A stretch of DNA of 64,000 nt from Kaistia dalseonensis (GTDB lineage Bacteria; Pseudomonadota; Alphaproteobacteria; Rhizobiales; Kaistiaceae), in NCBI RefSeq assembly GCF_030814715.1, contig NZ_JAUSVO010000004.1:640649-704648 (forward strand), written 5' to 3'. Within the stretch, counting starts at the first letter, position 1. Each line of letters starts with the position of its first letter. The translations under genes and the position numbers were made by a program. A model generated the notes under the pieces. It saw only the letters and a list, made by a program, of their open reading frames with translations, was not told the origin of the DNA and did no database searches. Below are positions 1 to 7,768 of the stretch, one piece after another.

Positions 1-130
1 TTTCCCTTCCGGATTGACCGGATAGGGCCTGAAGTCGGACGAACGCGAAGCTCAACGGCATGTGCCACAAGCTATGCTGGCCCTATGAAGAACCTTCGTA
101 CGCAGGACACCCCACTGGAAAGGCAAGTCG
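1..130. other. Leader of the antiporter gene
   Basis: No gene is seen before the first start codon. The stretch holds a purine-rich ribosome binding site GGAAAGG at about 118-124, seven bases before the ATG at 131. No clear sigma-70 promoter could be picked out. Confidence 0.5.
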
Positions 131-1912
131 ATGGCTGAAGCGAGCCTTGGGCAGACGATCGGTCCAGCGGTCGTCCTGATGGGGGCGGCTGTTCTTGCCG
201 TGCCGTTGTTCCAGCGGATCGGCCTTGGATCGGTTCTGGGCTATTTCGCCGCCGGCCTGCTGGTCGGGCCGTCGGTGCTGAGCCTCATCACCGATGCCGA
301 GGCCATTCTTCATTTCTCCGAGCTCGGGGTGGTGATGTTCCTGTTCGTGATCGGACTGGAACTGCGCCCACAGAAACTATGGGCGATGCGTGGCCAGATC
401 TTCGGGCTGGGCTGTGTCCAGGTGGCGGCCGCGACATCCGCCCTGGCGCTGTCCGGTGTAGCGGTCTTCGGCTTTTCCGGCACGGTCGCCTTCATCGCCG
501 GTGCGGGCTTCGTTCTTTCCTCGACCGCCGTCATCATGTCGGTGCTGCAGGATCGGGGCGAACTCGCCAGCGCGGAGGGCCAGAAATCGGTCGCGATCCT
601 GCTGTTCGAGGACTTGATGATCGTGCCGCTTCTGGCGGTGGTCGCCTTCCTGTCGCCCCTGTCGCACGGGCAGGCCGAATGGATCGACATACTGGTCGCG
701 GCGGCCGCGCTGGTGGCGCTGCTGGGGGTGGGGCGCTGGGGCCTGAACCCTTTCTTTGCTCTGCTGGCGCGCGCACGGACACGAGAGGTGATGACGGCCG
801 GGGCGCTGCTGGTGGTCCTGGGCGCGGCGCTGTTGATGGATGCCGCCGGCCTCTCAATGGCAATGGGCGCCTTCCTTGCCGGTGTCATGCTGTCGAGCTC
901 CAGTTACCGCCATCAGATCGAGAGCGATGTCGAACCGTTTCGCGGCCTGCTGATGGGGCTGTTCTTCCTCGCTGTGGGAATGTCGCTCGATCTTTCCGTC
1001 GTCGCGGCCGAATGGCGGCTCCTGCTGGCGATGCTGGCTGCGTTCACTGTGGCCAAGGGCGCCATGGTCTATGCGGTCGCGCGCTTGTTCGGCAGCTCCA
1101 ACCATCAAGCCGTGCATCGGACGTCCATGTTCCTGCAGGGCGGCGAATTTGCCTTTGTGCTCTATGCCGCCGCCATGTCGGGCGGTGTGATCGACGCGCG
1201 GGACAATGCGTTGTTCGTCACCGTCGTGATCCTGTCCATGGCCATAACGCCGCTGTTCATGATAGCGGCCGACCGGCTCTTGCGTTCCGGGGTGTCGATG
1301 GACGGCGTTGATGTCGCGCATGATCTGAGGGGGCGGATGCTCCTGATCGGCTTCGGCCGCTTTGGCCAGATCGCCTCGCAGCTTCTGCTATCCAGGGGCA
1401 TCGACCTCGCCGTCATCGACCGGGACCCCGACCGCATCCGCGATGCCGCCCGATATGGGTTCAAGGTCTTCTTCGGCGACGGCGCCCGACTGGACACGCT
1501 GCGCCAATCCGGCGCGCGTGAGGCGGATGCGATCATGGTCTGCATCGACGATCGGAAGGCGGCGATACAGATCGTGGAACTGGCGCGGCATGAATTCCCG
1601 CAGGCCAGGCTCCTGGTGCGCAGCTATGATCGCAGCCACGCCGTCGAGCTGATCCGCGCCGGCGTCGACTATCAGATTCGCGAGACGGTGGAATCCGCCT
1701 ATCTGATGGGAGCGGAGGGCCTTCGTGCGCTGGGGTTTGCCGAGGTCGACATTGAGGAGGCGGCTGAAGATATCCGCCAGCGCGACGCGGAGCGCCTGTC
1801 CGAGCAGGTCCAGGGAGATGCCATGTCCGGCCTGGATCGGCTGCTCACCAAACCCATCCCGGAGCCGTTGGGCAGAGCGTCGGTGACCCCGCCGGCGGCA
1901 GAGCAAAACTGA
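131..1912 (+). CDS. CPA2-family cation:proton antiporter with RCK (TrkA-N) domain, KefB/YbaL-like
   Basis: Inner-membrane monovalent cation/proton antiporter of 593 residues. Residues about 15-395 are almost all hydrophobic and form the CPA2 transporter fold. From about residue 400 follows a cytosolic TrkA-N regulatory domain with the nucleotide-binding motif GFGRFG near residue 407 and the acidic end of the second strand in VIDRDPDRI. A polar tail of about 60 residues follows. The length fits KefB/KefC/YbaL. These proteins exchange K+ or Na+ for H+ and help with pH balance or electrophile stress. No KefF/KefG-type ancillary oxidoreductase lies next to it, so a YbaL-type role is as likely as a glutathione-gated one. 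Start chosen for the GGAAAGG site seven bases upstream. Confidence 0.9.
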   Translation: MAEASLGQTIGPAVVLMGAAVLAVPLFQRIGLGSVLGYFAAGLLVGPSVLSLITDAEAILHFSELGVVMFLFVIGLELRPQKLWAMRGQIFGLGCVQVAAATSALALSGVAVFGFSGTVAFIAGAGFVLSSTAVIMSVLQDRGELASAEGQKSVAILLFEDLMIVPLLAVVAFLSPLSHGQAEWIDILVAAAALVALLGVGRWGLNPFFALLARARTREVMTAGALLVVLGAALLMDAAGLSMAMGAFLAGVMLSSSSYRHQIESDVEPFRGLLMGLFFLAVGMSLDLSVVAAEWRLLLAMLAAFTVAKGAMVYAVARLFGSSNHQAVHRTSMFLQGGEFAFVLYAAAMSGGVIDARDNALFVTVVILSMAITPLFMIAADRLLRSGVSMDGVDVAHDLRGRMLLIGFGRFGQIASQLLLSRGIDLAVIDRDPDRIRDAARYGFKVFFGDGARLDTLRQSGAREADAIMVCIDDRKAAIQIVELARHEFPQARLLVRSYDRSHAVELIRAGVDYQIRETVESAYLMGAEGLRALGFAEVDIEEAAEDIRQRDAERLSEQVQGDAMSGLDRLLTKPIPEPLGRASVTPPAAEQN

Positions 1913-2273
1913 GGGTTTCCGCTGGGGCTCGCCCACTGATACCGAAGATGAACGACGACCCCGGGAAACTCCGATAAAGGTGTCACCTATAGCGCCCGTT
2001 GCTGATCGATGGAGGTTGGCGGCGACGGGCGGTGCGAGAGGGATCTTAACTGGGTCCTACGCCAGTCATGGGCAGCCAAATTGGACTTCGTGTCTTAGGG
2101 CGCCGCAGCGAAAACGTAGTTCTCAGTTTCATCGACGTCGGTGCACCATTTACTTTCCCAATCCATTGAATTCGACCTCGCTTGAGGCAAGTCATGGCGT
2201 CACACGCCTTCGGATAAGCGAGCCGCCGTTCACCCCTCACTCGACTGGTCGCCTCACGACGGCGAGGGGGGCG
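1913..2273. other. Intergenic region, no gene seen
   Basis: 361 bases between the antiporter and the end of the convergent EAL gene. A plus-strand frame of 114 codons crosses it, but its product is Arg/Ser/Thr-rich with no recognisable motif, it overlaps the EAL gene and it lacks a ribosome binding site. I saw no strong hairpin with a T run, so no terminator is called. Confidence 0.5.
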
Positions 2274-3644
2274 TCATCGCAGTACCACGAGATCCGGGGC
2301 TGGCGATGCCGGCAGGTGTCGTGAAAGAGGCTCAATATTGGACGGCTCCGGCGACAGGAACTTGCCGAACGCGTCAATGTCGAGCGGCGGGCTGAAGAGA
2401 TAGCCCTGATAGGTCCGGCAACCGGTCTCGCGAAGGCGATCGAGCTGCTCGACCGTTTCAACGCCCTCGGCGATCACCTCCAGGTTCAGCTTGCCGGCAA
2501 GTTCGATGATGGCTTCGGTGACGACCATGTTCGACGCGTTGGTGAGCATGTCGCGGACGAAGGACTGGTCGATCTTGATCTGGCCGAGCGGAAAGCTCTT
2601 GAGAACGCTCAAGGACGAATAGCCTGTGCCGAAATCGTCGAGCGACCAGATGATGCCGATCGCCTTCAATGCGTTCATCTTGGCAACCGTTGCATCGACA
2701 TTGTCGACGAACATGCTCTCCGTGAGTTCCAGCTTGAGTTTCGAAGGCGTGACGCCGCTGAGGCGGACGATTTCGGAGACACTCTGGACGAAATCGGGCT
2801 GGCGGAACTGCGAGGCGCTGACATTGACCGCAATCGTGAGATGCCGCGTTTCGGGCTCGGCCTCCCACTGCGCAAGTTGGGCGCAGGCGGCACGCAGAAC
2901 CCAGTTGCCGATCGGGACGATGAGACCCGTTTCCTCGGCGAGCGGGATGAATTTGACGGGAGGAACATTGCCCAACTTGGCGTGCGGCCAGCTGATCAGA
3001 GCCTCGGCACCAACCACCTTTCCGGCCTCGTTGATCTGAGGCTGGTAGCGAAGCTGGAAATCGCCATTCGCAATGGCCTTGCGCATTTCGATGTCCATCA
3101 TGCGGCGCGTCGAAAGGTCCGCATTCATGATGACGACAACGAAAATCAATTCGGCCATCGCAGTCAGCGTATTGGCCCAGACGCCGATCTCCGCGGCCTC
3201 GGCAGGAATAACCAAATCCGGGTCGTGAAAGCCGATCGACGTATTCGAAAAGATGACAAAGCCGATCAGGCAAAATGCCGGCATGACATATTTCATGTAG
3301 ATGCCGCCTCGCCGGAAAACGAAATAGCCGCCGAGGGCAACAGCGAGAAAATGTATCTGTGTGGCGCGGTGCACGCCATCCGGCACGTTGTCGAAGAGAC
3401 AGGAAACGGCGATGAACAGGGGCAAGAAAAGTCCGGCGAGCAAGGCCGCCCCCGTCAATCGTCCCTGATAGGCAAGCCAGCCCAAAGCAATGCCGAAAGC
3501 GATCAGGCCAGCATGCATTGCCGCCAAGAATGGCCGATCGAATTGAATGAAAGCCGCGGTCCAGCCCAAGCCGATCAAGATGGTGATCATGCTCGAGCCC
3601 AGCAAGCTGGCCCTAACCCGGCGCCGATGACCATCGTCTTTCAT
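2274..3644 (-). CDS. Membrane-anchored EAL-domain cyclic-di-GMP phosphodiesterase
   Basis: 456 residues. The N-terminal part (about 15-172) has roughly five to six hydrophobic segments and is probably a membrane sensor module. Residues about 186-430 are an EAL domain that hydrolyses c-di-GMP to pGpG. Catalytic landmarks are intact: the EAL signature E214-A215-L216, N274 in VNVSA, E306 in ELTES, the metal-binding pair in DDFGTGYSS (336-344), the general-base lysine in the KID segment near 358, and EGVE at 393-396. No GGDEF domain is present, so it should be a dedicated phosphodiesterase. It stands alone on the minus strand, and the AT-rich bases just upstream are consistent with a promoter. 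Confidence 0.93.
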   Translation of the reverse strand: MKDDGHRRRVRASLLGSSMITILIGLGWTAAFIQFDRPFLAAMHAGLIAFGIALGWLAYQGRLTGAALLAGLFLPLFIAVSCLFDNVPDGVHRATQIHFLAVALGGYFVFRRGGIYMKYVMPAFCLIGFVIFSNTSIGFHDPDLVIPAEAAEIGVWANTLTAMAELIFVVVIMNADLSTRRMMDIEMRKAIANGDFQLRYQPQINEAGKVVGAEALISWPHAKLGNVPPVKFIPLAEETGLIVPIGNWVLRAACAQLAQWEAEPETRHLTIAVNVSASQFRQPDFVQSVSEIVRLSGVTPSKLKLELTESMFVDNVDATVAKMNALKAIGIIWSLDDFGTGYSSLSVLKSFPLGQIKIDQSFVRDMLTNASNMVVTEAIIELAGKLNLEVIAEGVETVEQLDRLRETGCRTYQGYLFSPPLDIDAFGKFLSPEPSNIEPLSRHLPASPAPDLVVLR

Positions 3645-4043
3645 AAAGAACTACACATTTTATCTCATAATACCTGCACGAAAATCATATTTTGCCGTGG
3701 ATGGCTGCATATTCGAAAGTAATAGGCGGCGTCTTGGCCTCTTGTGCCGCAATGCCTCCCCCCTTGTCAGACCACATTTTCAGACGTTCTACCATCCCGA
3801 CTTCATGTCGCCTGATCGGCCATTCCTGAACCCGCGCCAGTGACGATGGCAACCTTTTCGACCAATTGGTCTATCTCGCGCTCTCGCGTTCGTATGAGCA
3901 ACGGTCGCAGCCCCGCAATGGCCATAGATTGCCGGCGCGATCCACGTGGCCTCCACACAACCTGCACACGGCCTCGATCTTCGATGGATAGGGTCCTGCC
4001 GAAACTGGCGTCGGCAGGGAGCCGGCCGAACAGGGATGGCTGC
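3645..4043. other. Intergenic region upstream of EAL and cytochrome b561 genes
   Basis: About 400 bases between two divergent genes. The part next to the EAL gene (3645-3720) is clearly AT-richer than its surroundings and is a likely promoter zone for that gene. The rest holds only a short minus-strand fragment resembling the start of a short-chain dehydrogenase, annotated separately. Confidence 0.5.
3803..3871 (-). pseudogene. Possible remnant of a short-chain dehydrogenase N-terminus
   Basis: On the minus strand about 22 codons read DQLVEKVAIVTGAGSGM and then run into ADQAT and a stop. KVAIVTGAGSG is the classic opening of a short-chain dehydrogenase (first beta strand plus the TGxxxGxG cofactor loop). 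The rest of the fold is absent in all frames I read, and no start codon is well placed. It is either gene debris or a chance match. Confidence 0.3.
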
Positions 4044-4613
4044 ATGACTGAAGTATCGCGAACAGGCCGCAGTGTCAGATATCCGGTGTCGATCCGCATC
4101 CTGCACTGGCTGCGAGCAATCCTGATCCTGGGTTTGATCGCGTGCGGCTGGTATATGACCGGTCGCGCCGAATTCGATCCCACCGCCGGCATCCTGTATC
4201 CCAATCACAAGCAATTCGGGATCTTGGTCTGGCTGTTGGCGCTGGTGCATCTGACCCTGCGCTGGCGCTACCACGCTGTGCTGCCGCACAAACCGGCGGC
4301 TCTGAAAGCCTGGGAGAAACGGCTCTCGCACGGAACCCAACGGCTGATCATCGCCTTGACGCTCCTCACGCCGCTGCTGGGCTACGCCATGTCGAGCAGC
4401 ATCCCGGATGGCGACGGCGTTCCTTTCTTCTTCATCTCGCATGTGCCGGAAATCTTGCCGAAGAGCGATGCGGCATTCGCGGTGTTTCAGGCGCTGCACA
4501 AGTATTGCGCCTATCTCCTGCTGGCATGCATCGCTCTGCACGTAGCGGGCACCATGAAGCACCGGCTCGACGACAAGGGCGGCGAGACCGACGTTCTCCC
4601 GCGCATGCTTTGA
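4044..4613 (+). CDS. Cytochrome b561
   Basis: 189 residues. A four-helix membrane di-haem cytochrome of the bacterial b561 family, which moves electrons between the quinone pool and acceptors such as superoxide. The sequence opens with RYPVSIRILHWLRA, where the histidine in helix 1 is a typical haem ligand. Further histidines occur in helix 2 (LVHLTLRWRYH) and in the last helix (ALHVAGTMKH). I place the start at the ATG beginning MTEVSRTG because the frame upstream to 3840 codes for Arg/Ser-rich residues unlike a membrane protein. No partner gene lies beside it, and the next gene downstream is convergent. Confidence 0.85.
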   Translation: MTEVSRTGRSVRYPVSIRILHWLRAILILGLIACGWYMTGRAEFDPTAGILYPNHKQFGILVWLLALVHLTLRWRYHAVLPHKPAALKAWEKRLSHGTQRLIIALTLLTPLLGYAMSSSIPDGDGVPFFFISHVPEILPKSDAAFAVFQALHKYCAYLLLACIALHVAGTMKHRLDDKGGETDVLPRML

Positions 4614-4643
4614 AATGCGCCGCGGTGCCCCGCAGCGCTCCCG

Positions 4644-5726
4644 TTACGCATCCTGTGCAGCGGGATGACGCTTTGCCTTTGCAAAGATCATCTCGAACAT
4701 CGCACCGCCCCCCGGCGCGCCTCGGTAGCGAAGACGACCGCCATGCGCCTCCACGATCGCGCGCACCACCGACAGGCCAAGTCCGTTGCCGCTCATGTCC
4801 GACGAGCGGGCCGGCTCGCCGCGCACGAAAGGATCGAAGACACGGGTCGCCATCCCGGGCGAAAGCCCCGGGCCCTCATCGGCGACACCCAGAAGAATCT
4901 CGCCGTCGCCCTCAGCCAGCGAGATCGTTATCGTGCCCCGAACCGAATAACGCTGCGCGTTGGTGACGAGCGCGAGCAGGGCCTGACGGATGCGTGTCGC
5001 ATCGGCATCAACCACGACGTCGGCGAGATCGAGCTCTATTCGGAAGCCGCTGGCGCGCAGATCATGCGCCATCAACTCTGCCATCTGCTCGATTTCCGGC
5101 GCGAGGCGGACCGGCTTTACGCGCAGGTCCAGATGCCCGCTGTCGGCGAGCGTCACGGTCCGCAGATCCTCGACCAGCCGGGCCAGCCCGTCAACTTGCA
5201 GAATGAGGGCATGAAGCGAGCCTTCGTCCGGCTCGAACACCCCATCGATCATCCCCTGCAGGCGCCCCTTCAGAATGGTGAGCGGCGTGCGCAACTCGTG
5301 CGCGATGGTCGCATTCCACAGGGCCATGTCGGCGGCCATGTCCTGCAGGCGCTGCGCCATCGTGTTGAAATCGTCGATCAGGGCCGCCGTCTCGCCAAGA
5401 GCCCGATCGCCGACCCGTGCGCGCGCCGTCAGATCTCCCGCCGTGATGCGCCGTGCGTTCGCGGCGAGCGATTCCAGCGGCTCCAGGATCCGACGCGCGA
5501 GGCGGAATGAAATCAGGGCCGCGATCGGCAGCGTGACGGCGATCAACACGCCGACGATCAGGAAATCGCCAATATTCAGGGAGCTCTCGGATTCCGGCAT
5601 CGGGTAGAACGCGACGATTGCCGTGTAGGCGAGATAGGTTCCGAAGAAGACCAGAAGGCCAGCCGTTACGGTGATCGCCGACATGGCGATGAGAATTTGC
5701 CGGCTCAATCCGGCGCGCGGGATCAT
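4644..5726 (-). CDS. adeS-like: Sensor histidine kinase, AdeS/BaeS-like
   Basis: 360 residues, the same length as Acinetobacter AdeS. Two membrane helices (about 10-40 and 54-75) flank a very short periplasmic part. A HAMP segment follows at about 76-128, then the H-box AHELRTPLT with phospho-accepting H143. The ATPase core has the N-box LVTNAQRYS (N256), DEGPGL (283-288) and GNGLGLSV (313-320). The segment around the H-box (NATIAHELRTPLTILKGRLQG) closely resembles AdeS as I remember it. It lies 4 bp after its response regulator in the same operon and is divergent from an AdeAB-like pump, so it very probably senses pump substrates or envelope stress and controls that pump. Confidence 0.9.
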   Translation of the reverse strand: MIPRAGLSRQILIAMSAITVTAGLLVFFGTYLAYTAIVAFYPMPESESSLNIGDFLIVGVLIAVTLPIAALISFRLARRILEPLESLAANARRITAGDLTARARVGDRALGETAALIDDFNTMAQRLQDMAADMALWNATIAHELRTPLTILKGRLQGMIDGVFEPDEGSLHALILQVDGLARLVEDLRTVTLADSGHLDLRVKPVRLAPEIEQMAELMAHDLRASGFRIELDLADVVVDADATRIRQALLALVTNAQRYSVRGTITISLAEGDGEILLGVADEGPGLSPGMATRVFDPFVRGEPARSSDMSGNGLGLSVVRAIVEAHGGRLRYRGAPGGGAMFEMIFAKAKRHPAAQDA

Positions 5727-5730
5727 CGCG

Positions 5731-6414
5731 TCACGCCATCAGCCGGTAGCCCACGCCGCGCACGCCTGGCAGCAAGCCCACGGCACCTCCTTGCTCGAGC
5801 TTCTTGCGCAGTTTGCTGAGATGGCTGTCTACCGTGCGGTCGAGGGCGTTGGAGCCTGGCATGCATGCATCCACGAGCTCGCTTCTGGTGAAGACCTTCG
5901 CGGGGCTCCGTGCCATGTGGGCGAGGATGCGGAATTCGGTGAGCGTCAACACGAGTGGTACGGCCTCGGCGCCGGCGCCCAGGCTTGCCTGATAGGCATC
6001 GAGATCGATCACGAGATCACCGACACGCAAGACGCCCGCAGCCGATGCCAGTCCAGAGCGGCGAAGGACAGCCTTCGCGCGCGCGACGACCTCGATCGGA
6101 TTGAAGGGTTTCACCACATAGTCGTCCGCCCCGATGCGCAGACCCTGAAGACGGTCAATATCCTTGTCGAGGGCGGTGATCATGATGGCGGCCGTGTTTC
6201 CGCGGCGTCGCAGTTCGGCCAGCACCTCCCATCCGTCAAGACGGGGCATCGTGACGTCGAGAAGGACCAAGTCCGGCTTCAAAGCGAGATGCAGGTCGAG
6301 TGCGGTGCGGCCGTCGCGAGCCTGGACTGTCCGGAATCCCTCGCGCACGAGGTAAGCGTCGAGGATCGCGGAAATCTCGTCGTCGTCTTCGGCTATCAGA
6401 ACGAGGGCTGTCAT
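5731..6414 (-). CDS. adeR-like: OmpR/PhoB-family response regulator, AdeR/BaeR-like
   Basis: 227 residues. The receiver domain (1-118) has the acidic pocket EDDDE (9-13), the phosphorylation site D53 in LLDVTMP and the conserved lysine in VVKPFNP. The C-terminal winged-helix domain (about 130-225) binds DNA and ends in the usual GVRGVGYRL. First gene of a two-gene operon with the kinase, 4 bp apart. Divergent from the RND pump genes across a 154-bp control region holding a direct repeat, as in the adeRS-adeAB arrangement of Acinetobacter. It is therefore the likely direct activator of the pump. Confidence 0.92.
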   Translation of the reverse strand: MTALVLIAEDDDEISAILDAYLVREGFRTVQARDGRTALDLHLALKPDLVLLDVTMPRLDGWEVLAELRRRGNTAAIMITALDKDIDRLQGLRIGADDYVVKPFNPIEVVARAKAVLRRSGLASAAGVLRVGDLVIDLDAYQASLGAGAEAVPLVLTLTEFRILAHMARSPAKVFTRSELVDACMPGSNALDRTVDSHLSKLRKKLEQGGAVGLLPGVRGVGYRLMA

Positions 6415-6446
6415 GAGGTCCTCCTAACACGTTGGATGCCATCCGG

Positions 6447-6473
6447 CTCGCTTTGCGTCGAGCGCTCTCGCTT
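6447..6473. promoter_or_regulatory. Direct repeat CTCGCTT x2, candidate response-regulator operator
   Basis: In the 154-bp space between the regulator and pump genes, CTCGCTT occurs at 6447-6453 and again at 6467-6473. The starts are exactly 20 bp apart, about two helical turns, so both lie on one DNA face. A small dyad GGATGCCATCC sits next to it at 6434-6444. OmpR-family dimers bind direct repeats, and AdeR is known to bind a direct repeat in its own intercistronic region, so this is the best candidate operator. It is unproven. Confidence 0.35.
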
Positions 6474-6568
6474 CGTCTCCATCAAGTCGCAACATGGGCT
6501 CCACACGGCATCAACACGGCGGATCGATAGAGGCGGCGTCGCCCCGAGCGATGGAACCGCTTTGACGG

Positions 6569-7756
6569 ATGACCGCAATGACGCGTCTTCGCCCGCCCCT
6601 GACATTCGCTCTTCTCGCCGCCCTGGCGATGGTTCTCGGCGCCTGTTCGGATAGCGCCGAAAGCCCGAGGTCCGATACGGCCGAAGCGGAGGCAGCCACC
6701 GACCCGATCCGCATCTCCGTCCTGAAGGTGCAGCCGCACCGAGTGGTCGTCTACGACGAACTGCCTGGCCGGGTATCGGCGCGTCGAACGGCCGAGATAC
6801 GTCCGCAGGTCAACGGTATCGTGCGGTCGGTGATTTTCACCGAAGGGGCGGAGGTCCTGGCGGACCAGCCCTTGTTCCAGATCGATCCCGCGCCCTTCGC
6901 CGCCGATGTCGAGGCCGCCTCCGCCGTGCTGGCGCGGGCCGAGGCTGATCTCGTCAATGCCACGGTCAAGCATGAGCGGGTCCAGGCCCTGATGGCGGCT
7001 CAGGCCACGAGCGCCGCGGCACTCGGCGATGCCAAGGCGGCGCTGGCACAGGCGCGTGCAAGCGTCGCCGAGGCAGGGGCCAATTTGAGCCGTCGCGAAC
7101 TCGAACTGGCGCACGCGACCATCCGCAGCCCGATCGCCGGGCGCATCGGTCAGGCCCTCACCTCCGAAGGTGGCCTGGCTTCCGTCGGCGCCGCGACAGC
7201 CCTCGCGGTCGTCCAGCAAATCGACAGCGTCTATCTCGACGTCCGTCAGTCTTCCATCCGTCGGGAGCAAGTTGAGGAAAGGCTAGACGGTAGCCGCAAC
7301 GAGGATACCGGTGCTCTTCCGGTCCAAATCCTGACGATCACAGGAAAGCGCTATGAGTTCCCCGGCAAGATCCTCTTCTCAGAGAGCACGGTGGATCCAG
7401 GCACGGGCAGCATTGCCATGCGCGTGGAGGTGCCGAACCCGCACCGACAACTGCTGCCGGGCATGTATCTGCACGCCAGAGTGGCGAGCGCCATCTACCC
7501 CGATGCTTTGACCGTGCCGCAGCAGGCCGTACGCCGCGATCCGTCGGGGCGAGCACAGCTCGCGGTGATCGGGGACGACAACAGCGCCCGCACCCGCGAT
7601 GTCGAGCTCGGGCCGCTTGTGGAACGGCAATATGTCGTTCTGTCGGGCCTGAGGCCAGGCGAGACCGTGGTCGTCGAGGGCCAGGACCGCACAGGAGCGG
7701 GCCAGAAGCTGGAGCTTGTTCCCTACCAGCTCTCTTCGCCCAAGACCCAAATCTGA
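6569..7756 (+). CDS. adeA-like: RND efflux periplasmic adaptor lipoprotein, AdeA/AcrA-like
   Basis: 395 residues. The membrane fusion protein that joins the RND pump to an outer-membrane channel. The N-terminus is a lipoprotein signal with lipobox LGAC and acyl-accepting C26. Then come the biotin-lipoyl-like half (PQVNGIVRSVIFTEGAEV), a long Ala-rich alpha hairpin (about 115-170), the second lipoyl half (ATIRSPIAGRIG) and beta-barrel and membrane-proximal domains to the end. Followed 12 bp later by the pump gene. Preceded by the divergent AdeRS-like system. No outer-membrane factor gene is linked, so a TolC-type channel encoded elsewhere must be shared. Confidence 0.93.
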   Translation: MTAMTRLRPPLTFALLAALAMVLGACSDSAESPRSDTAEAEAATDPIRISVLKVQPHRVVVYDELPGRVSARRTAEIRPQVNGIVRSVIFTEGAEVLADQPLFQIDPAPFAADVEAASAVLARAEADLVNATVKHERVQALMAAQATSAAALGDAKAALAQARASVAEAGANLSRRELELAHATIRSPIAGRIGQALTSEGGLASVGAATALAVVQQIDSVYLDVRQSSIRREQVEERLDGSRNEDTGALPVQILTITGKRYEFPGKILFSESTVDPGTGSIAMRVEVPNPHRQLLPGMYLHARVASAIYPDALTVPQQAVRRDPSGRAQLAVIGDDNSARTRDVELGPLVERQYVVLSGLRPGETVVVEGQDRTGAGQKLELVPYQLSSPKTQI

Positions 7757-7768
7757 GGAGCCCGGTCC

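Noticed and set aside
1980..2324. Possible 114-residue gene between the antiporter and EAL genes
   Set aside because: Overlaps the EAL gene, no ribosome site, no motif.
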